From Sulfuricaulis sp049587675 (lineage in GTDB: Bacteria; Pseudomonadota; Gammaproteobacteria; Acidiferrobacterales; Sulfurifustaceae): 10,125 bases of DNA. The position numbers were made by a program, and so were the translations under genes. The DNA is taken from assembly GCF_049587675.1 (NCBI RefSeq), contig NZ_JBAVEJ010000085.1:1-10125 (forward strand). Direction: 5' to 3'. Positions 6,419 to 10,125 of the stretch are shown here, piece after piece (the first letter of the stretch is position 1; each line of letters opens with the position of its first letter). The notes under the pieces were generated by a model. It was not told the DNA's origin, did not search any database, and was given only the letters and a program-made list of their open reading frames with translations.

Positions 6419-6635
6419 AGCATGCTCCTTTACGTAAAATAAAAAATCACGCAGCTACATCATTATCGGCATCTATACACCTACTCTCGTCGCCAATATC
6501 TGTCAATGACATCCCTCAGAATCTGGACAGGTATTGATTAACAGATTGTTCTGCCGGGAGATATTTCTCTTTCCAGTCCGGGCGGTGAAATACGCGCCAT
6601 GTCTTGGGGCTATACAGAGAAACAGCAAGGGTGGC

Positions 6636-7955
6636 ATGATGCGCGGCAGCGCGAACACAGGCGAGGGACCGTATCGGGTGAACCTGTTCTCCTTCACAAA
6701 TCTGTCGCTGCGAACCCGTCTTCTGGTCACCATGGGTGTCGTTTTCATCCCCCTCGTCGTGGTAGCAATCGGTTCGGGCGTTTTTCTGCAACACGCGGCC
6801 GAACAGTTCAATCGGCTGACGGAACAACCCGTCTATAAACTCCAGACAACCTCGCGGCTGCAAAACCAGATCCGCAAAGCGTATTCCCTGGTCAAGGATT
6901 ATACTGGCGCACCAAGCTATGTCCTGCAAAGCCAATTTGAATCCGAAGCAAAAACCGTGGAAGAAATCTTTGTCGATATAATGGCAAAGCCGTTTCTCGA
7001 TCCGCCGGAATACACCTTGCTGGCACGCGCCCGGCGGGAGTGGCAAGACAGTATCGTGCTCGCTAACCTCATCTTTAACTCGGGCGCTTCCAAGGCGACA
7101 CTCACGCAGCTGGATCAAGGTGAGAATCAGGTCATGTTTTCCCTGGATCAAATGTACGCGAATTACTACGACGAAATCAGCGCGCAGCGCACACAGATTA
7201 ATAGCGCCGAAAGTCGTTTTCTGCTGATCATCGCCACGGCCATCGGTTTCGGTCTGGTCAGCGCCGTGGCGGGGGCGATGTGGCTGGCACGTTCGGTACT
7301 GGTGCCGCTACGCGAATTCGAAAAAGGCATGACGCATTTCGCGAACGACAATCTTACCTATCGGCTGGACCTGAAGAACAATAATGAAATCGGCCGGTTG
7401 GCGCGCGACTTCAACACCATGGCCGAGAGCCTGATGGAGCACAAGGCCCGGCTGGAAGAATTGTCCAGCCGGGACGGGCTGACCGGTCTTTACAACCGCC
7501 GTGAATTCGAAGCCCGGCTGCGCGAAGAGACGCAGCGGGCGCGACGTTACAGCAAGCCCTTGTCGGTGATGCTATTGGATATCGACCACTTCAAGAACGT
7601 CAACGATCGCTATGGACATCAGGCCGGCGATGAAACGCTGATCGCCGTGGCGGACCTGATTCGTCTGAGCGCCCGCCCCATGGACGTGGTGTGTCGCTAC
7701 GGCGGCGAGGAACTGGCCGTGATTCTGCCCGAGACGGATGCAACCGGCGCCGGGATCGTGGCCGAGCGCATTCGTGCCAGCGTCGCGGAATCGCTCACCA
7801 CTACCCCCCAGGGAGACGAGATCCAGGTCACGGTCAGTATCGGCTTTGCCACCTTTCCCCGGGACGGCGACACCGGTCCAGGACTCGTCAAGGCCGCCGA
7901 CGAAGCGCTGTATGCCGCCAAACAGGAGGGTCGGAATCTTGTGCGCAGCCATTAG
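6636..7955 (+). CDS. Membrane-bound diguanylate cyclase (periplasmic sensor, HAMP, GGDEF)
   Basis: Makes the second messenger cyclic di-GMP from two GTP. Order in the 439-residue form: membrane helix 1 (about 29-52), a mostly helical periplasmic region (53-194) like a four-helix-bundle sensor, membrane helix 2 (195-217), HAMP linker (218-270), then a GGDEF domain (275-436). Motifs seen: DGLTGLYNRREF, DIDHFKNVND with the metal-binding Asp, active-site GGEEL (356-360), and RPMD (347-350) exactly five residues before it, which is an intact inhibitory I-site. It should therefore be active and feedback-limited. ATG at 6636 (or the adjacent ATG at 6639) is chosen, with AAGG just upstream; a TTG at 6534 would add 34 residues of unlikely leader. 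The signal sensed is unknown. It ends just before a strong terminator shared with the kinase gene. Confidence 0.92.
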   Translation: MMRGSANTGEGPYRVNLFSFTNLSLRTRLLVTMGVVFIPLVVVAIGSGVFLQHAAEQFNRLTEQPVYKLQTTSRLQNQIRKAYSLVKDYTGAPSYVLQSQFESEAKTVEEIFVDIMAKPFLDPPEYTLLARARREWQDSIVLANLIFNSGASKATLTQLDQGENQVMFSLDQMYANYYDEISAQRTQINSAESRFLLIIATAIGFGLVSAVAGAMWLARSVLVPLREFEKGMTHFANDNLTYRLDLKNNNEIGRLARDFNTMAESLMEHKARLEELSSRDGLTGLYNRREFEARLREETQRARRYSKPLSVMLLDIDHFKNVNDRYGHQAGDETLIAVADLIRLSARPMDVVCRYGGEELAVILPETDATGAGIVAERIRASVAESLTTTPQGDEIQVTVSIGFATFPRDGDTGPGLVKAADEALYAAKQEGRNLVRSH

Positions 7956-7967
7956 CGAAAGACACAA

Positions 7968-8007
7968 CCCAAACAAATAGCCCGCTGACGCGGGCTATTT
8001 GTTTGGG
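7968..8007. terminator. Bidirectional intrinsic terminator between the cyclase and kinase genes
   Basis: A perfect 18-bp stem (CCCAAACAAATAGCCCGC and its complement) closes a 4-base loop TGAC. The GC-rich core is flanked by A-rich and T-rich arms, giving CTATTTGTTT after the stem on both strands. It starts 12 nt after the cyclase stop and lies 22 nt beyond the kinase stop, so it serves both converging transcripts. Confidence 0.93.
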
Positions 8008-8029
8008 ACAATCACTCGGCTTGGAGCCG

Positions 8030-9451
8030 CTAGTGTTCCTGGCCGCCCCGGAGCAAACGCAGACGTTGTTCGGCCGCGACAATCTCATCGCTGGTAAGAT
8101 TGCGCTTCACGCGGTTGAGTGCCTCGCTCGCCGGCTGGCTGCCGGAAGTGGCCGCGACGCTGTACCAGACGTAGGCGCCGATTTGATTTTGCGGAACACC
8201 GCGGCCGCTTTCATACATCCGGGCGACGGTAAACTGCGCATTGTGATCGCCGCTGAGGGCCGCGCGCCGGGTCCAGTAAAACGCCTTGCGCTCGTCACGC
8301 GCGCGCTCGGGTCCGTCGAGGTACAGGCGGCCGACGCGTTCCTGTGCCGCCGCATCGCCCTGCTTCGCTGCCTGGAACAACTTGACCAATTCCTCCGGCA
8401 CCTGTTGCTGGTCCTGAAAATCCGTGGACGCCGAATCCGTCTGAACCGACGCCGCCGGTTGTGGCGAGGAGCCTGCCTGCTTCACGGTCTTGTGCGCCAA
8501 CACAACCGCCAACAGGGCGGCGGCCGAAATCGCCGCAAGCTTGCGCCAGCGTGGCGCGTCCTGTCGGGAGGGTTCACTCGGCGGTGTCAGGGTACGTTGC
8601 AGTTCGGCGGCGCTGGCGAAGCGCCGCGACGGTTCCTTCTCCAGGCAACGCATCACGATGGCCTCGAGATGGGGAGGCGTGGACGACAGCAGCTGGCGCG
8701 GCGGCACCGGGCGTTCCTTGATCTGCTTGAGCGCTACTTCCACCGGCGTGGCGCCGGCAAACGCGCGGCGGCCGGTCAGGCATTCGTACAATATGAGGCC
8801 CAGCGCGTACAGGTCGGTGCGCTGATCGACGCTCTTGCCCTGCGACTGCTCCGGCGCCATGTAGCCGGGCGTGCCGATGACGGTCTGCGTGGCTGTGGTG
8901 GCGCCCTCCAGGGCGCGAGCGATGCCGAAATCCATGAGCTTCACCAGGCCGTCGCGCGCGAGAAGCACGTTTTCGGGTTTCAGGTCGCGGTGCACCACAC
9001 CCTGCGCATGCGCCTCGCCGAGACCGGCCGCGATCTGGCGCGCGAGGTCAATGACACGTTCCGGCGATAACTTGCCGGCGCGTTTGAGATAGGCACGCAG
9101 GCTTTCACCATCCACAAACTCCATGGTGATGTACGCCAGATCGTCAACGCGATTGAAATCGTAGATGCGGCAGACATTCTTGTGGGTGATCCGGCGCGCC
9201 AGCCGGATTTCGTCCTTGAACCGTTCCAACATCGCCGGGTCGCGGGCGATCTCCGGACGCAGCAGCTTGAGCGCCAGGATTTCATTGGTCTCCCGGTCAC
9301 GCACCCGGTAAACCAGCCCCATGCCGCCCTCGCCCAATGAGTTGAGCACTTCGTGGCGTGTCGTGAGGATGGCCGCCACATCCGGAGCGGGGCTGGTCAC
9401 GGCCGACCCTGGCGAAGCCAGAACCTGGGTTTTGAGATCGTGAGATTCCAT
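8030..9451 (-). CDS. Membrane-anchored Ser/Thr protein kinase with C-terminal Sel1-like repeats
   Basis: A Hanks-type (PknB-like) eukaryotic-like kinase, 473 residues. The cytoplasmic kinase domain (about 34-290) has all key residues: Gly-loop LGEGGMGLVY (39-48), Lys62, Glu81 in helix C, catalytic VVHRDLKPEN (152-161), DFG (174-176), a Thr-rich activation loop (TTATQT, 185-190) and APE (199-201). One membrane helix follows (about 303-320), then a Ser/Gln-rich linker and, on the far side of the membrane, two Sel1-like repeats (about 366-437, pattern A-x-x-x-G-x-x-Y then A-F-Y-W). Sel1 repeats bind proteins or peptides, so they may be a periplasmic sensor or scaffold. Start ATG at 9451 is preferred: the frame is open to 9580 but the extra residues have no family character and overlap a likely -10. 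Substrates are unknown. Confidence 0.93.
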   Translation of the reverse strand: MESHDLKTQVLASPGSAVTSPAPDVAAILTTRHEVLNSLGEGGMGLVYRVRDRETNEILALKLLRPEIARDPAMLERFKDEIRLARRITHKNVCRIYDFNRVDDLAYITMEFVDGESLRAYLKRAGKLSPERVIDLARQIAAGLGEAHAQGVVHRDLKPENVLLARDGLVKLMDFGIARALEGATTATQTVIGTPGYMAPEQSQGKSVDQRTDLYALGLILYECLTGRRAFAGATPVEVALKQIKERPVPPRQLLSSTPPHLEAIVMRCLEKEPSRRFASAAELQRTLTPPSEPSRQDAPRWRKLAAISAAALLAVVLAHKTVKQAGSSPQPAASVQTDSASTDFQDQQQVPEELVKLFQAAKQGDAAAQERVGRLYLDGPERARDERKAFYWTRRAALSGDHNAQFTVARMYESGRGVPQNQIGAYVWYSVAATSGSQPASEALNRVKRNLTSDEIVAAEQRLRLLRGGQEH

Positions 9452-9496
9452 TGCAAAAATTTCCGTGGGCGCGGGAGCGCCGGCGCACATTTTCAA

Positions 9497-9502
9497 AGTA
9501 TA
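9497..9502 (-). promoter_or_regulatory. Possible -10 element for the kinase gene
   Basis: On the minus strand TATACT lies 45 bp before the kinase ATG at 9451. A GTGACA upstream could be a -35 but the spacing, about 20 bp, is longer than ideal. Its presence supports starting the kinase at 9451 and not further upstream. Confidence 0.35.
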
Positions 9503-9578
9503 GGCAAAGCCCCGAGGGTTGCTGTCACAGGTCATGGAAGGCGGGGTAGTCATGAACCGCAGTGAGCCGCCAAGCAAC

Positions 9579-9604
9579 AAAAAGCCCGCTTTCGCGGGCT
9601 TTTT
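9579..9604. terminator. Strong intrinsic terminator (symmetrical)
   Basis: A perfect 11-bp stem AAAAAGCCCGC / GCGGGCTTTTT with loop TTTC. The A and T tracts make it work on either strand. No plus-strand gene ends here, so it most likely ends leftward transcripts from the 9627-10125 region and insulates the kinase promoter. Confidence 0.9.
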
Positions 9605-9626
9605 GCTTACGAGATGCCGATGACTT

Positions 9627-9737
9627 TTACTTCTTCGCGGGTTTGGCCGCGATTTCCTCGATCCGGGTAGCGCGGATGATGTTGCCGTCGAGACCAGCTT
9701 TCTGCGCTACGCTATCCTGCTCCGCTTGAAAACCCGG
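9627..9737 (-). pseudogene. Probable 3' remnant of a gene (last ~36 codons)
   Basis: The minus-strand frame ending in TAA at 9627 reads AEQDSVAQKAGLDGNIIRA then TRIEEIAAKPAKK, which looks like a normal protein C-terminus and sits 22 nt before a strong terminator. Going upstream, the frame soon enters a pair of perfect hairpins and a stretch of implausible Arg/Gly/Cys/Trp-rich translation, and no start with a ribosome binding site is found. I infer that the 5' part was lost when the hairpin repeat or another rearrangement arrived. A small intact gene (to ATG at 9809, 60 residues) is possible but less likely. The family is not recognised. Confidence 0.4.
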
Positions 9738-9794
9738 GGCATGCCATCCGTGGCATGCCCGTTCGACGGCGCCAGTGTCCGCCGGACACTGGCG
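9737..9794. repeat. Tandem REP-like hairpin pair
   Basis: Two adjacent perfect hairpins: 9737-9760 with stem GGGCATGCCA (10 bp) and loop TCCG, and 9770-9794 with stem CGCCAGTGTCC (11 bp) and loop GCC. Nine bases separate them. Neither is followed by a T-run, so they are not typical terminators. The two-hairpin layout in a region between gene ends resembles REP/BIME elements. It would lie in the 3' untranslated part of the methyltransferase transcript. Confidence 0.65.
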
Positions 9795-9895
9795 ACCTCC
9801 CCGTCTCACCCTTGGCGCTGCCGCCGTAAGCGACGGTCATCCTTGCGTGCGACTCGCCCCGTTGTCAAACCGCCAAATTGCGATTGTCCCTGCAC

Positions 9896-10125
9896 TCAGT
9901 AAGGACGACGCTCGGCTAGGACTATCCAGTGATACGAGCCGGGTTTCCTCTTCTCGCGGTCCAGCAGATACAGTGGCTCGAACGCGTCGAGTAGCGCGAG
10001 CAACCCGACGGCGTCGCAGTAGTAGTGCGGGTGGCGCTTTTCCTCGTCGTCGGTGTCGGCCACGAACGTGTCCGCAGCGACTGCCGTGCCCCGCCCGAAC
10101 AGGGCGTTGCGTTTGGAGAGCATCG
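9896..10125 (-). CDS. Class I SAM-dependent methyltransferase, C-terminal part (runs off the right edge)
   Basis: The last 76 codons of a leftward gene whose 5' part lies beyond the window. The fragment reads KRNALFGRGTAVAADTFV, then PHYYCDAVGLLALLDAFEPLYL, and ends PGSYHWIVLAERRPY. This matches the C-terminal pattern of a group of small class I SAM methyltransferases (NA-x-FG-x-G ... D-T-F ... PH-Y-x-D-A ... L-L-x-x-F ... G-S-x-HW-x-V-L-A-E-R), in which the last strands shape the acceptor pocket. The SAM-binding motif I would be in the missing N-terminal part, so the family call rests on the C-terminus only and the substrate is unknown. The ATG at 10123 is probably internal, because the frame continues to the edge and a free-standing 75-residue protein would lack the fold. 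Confidence 0.65.
   Translation of the reverse strand, partial: MLSKRNALFGRGTAVAADTFVADTDDEEKRHPHYYCDAVGLLALLDAFEPLYLLDREKRKPGSYHWIVLAERRPY

Noticed and set aside
6419..6635. Search for a cyclic di-GMP riboswitch or sigma promoter before the cyclase gene
   Set aside because: TTGACA-like and GATAAT-like hexamers occur, but with wrong spacing, and I see no GEMM-type conserved core. Nothing firm enough to annotate.
7691..9070. Plus-strand open frame of 459 codons spanning the cyclase end and most of the kinase gene
   Set aside because: It runs through a strong bidirectional terminator and is antisense to the kinase, whose catalytic motifs are complete.
9712..9840. Minus-strand 42-codon frame starting at ATG 9840
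   Set aside because: It translates straight through both perfect hairpins and has only a poorly spaced AAGG in front of the ATG. Better explained as noncoding repeat.

Overview
The window is GC-rich, densely coded bacterial DNA, most likely from a gammaproteobacterium (a betaproteobacterium is possible). The basis is a cbb3-type cytochrome oxidase locus (ccoN, ccoI, ccoS), an FNR/ANR-type operator, a Yip1-family membrane protein, a GGDEF regulator and dispersed palindromic repeats of a kind common in those groups. The species cannot be named from the sequence alone.

Left part (1-4900), respiration: the 5' part of ccoN runs leftward off the window edge. Its leader holds a perfect 34-bp palindrome, and further upstream sits a promoter that looks like a class II FNR-activated promoter (box TTGACCCAGGTCAA, -10 TATAGT). 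A leftward Yip1-family membrane protein gene lies just behind that promoter. Then come a 130-bp nested inverted-repeat element (MITE-like) and the rightward pair ccoI-ccoS. CcoI is the Cu(I) ATPase that supplies copper for the CuB centre of CcoN, and CcoS is a small assembly factor, so the two divergent units serve the same enzyme. CcoI carries an apparent in-frame insertion of about 189 bp made of four hairpins, flanked by TA dinucleotides. It adds 63 residues between membrane helix M2 and the actuator domain.

Middle (4900-6420): a stand-alone ParA-type ATPase gene with a strong ribosome binding site, then about 400 bp of GC-rich DNA without a convincing gene, then a small leftward gene for an acidic 65-residue protein of unknown function.

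Right part (6420-10125), signalling: a membrane-bound HAMP-GGDEF diguanylate cyclase (rightward) faces a membrane-anchored Ser/Thr protein kinase with C-terminal Sel1 repeats (leftward). They share one bidirectional terminator with an 18-bp perfect stem. Beyond the kinase are a second strong terminator, a probable 3' gene remnant, a pair of REP-like hairpins, and the 3' end of a leftward SAM-dependent methyltransferase gene that runs off the right edge.

The most unusual feature is the palindromic element that appears to have become coding sequence inside ccoI. I saw no CRISPR array, tRNA, rRNA, transposase gene or recognisable defence system.
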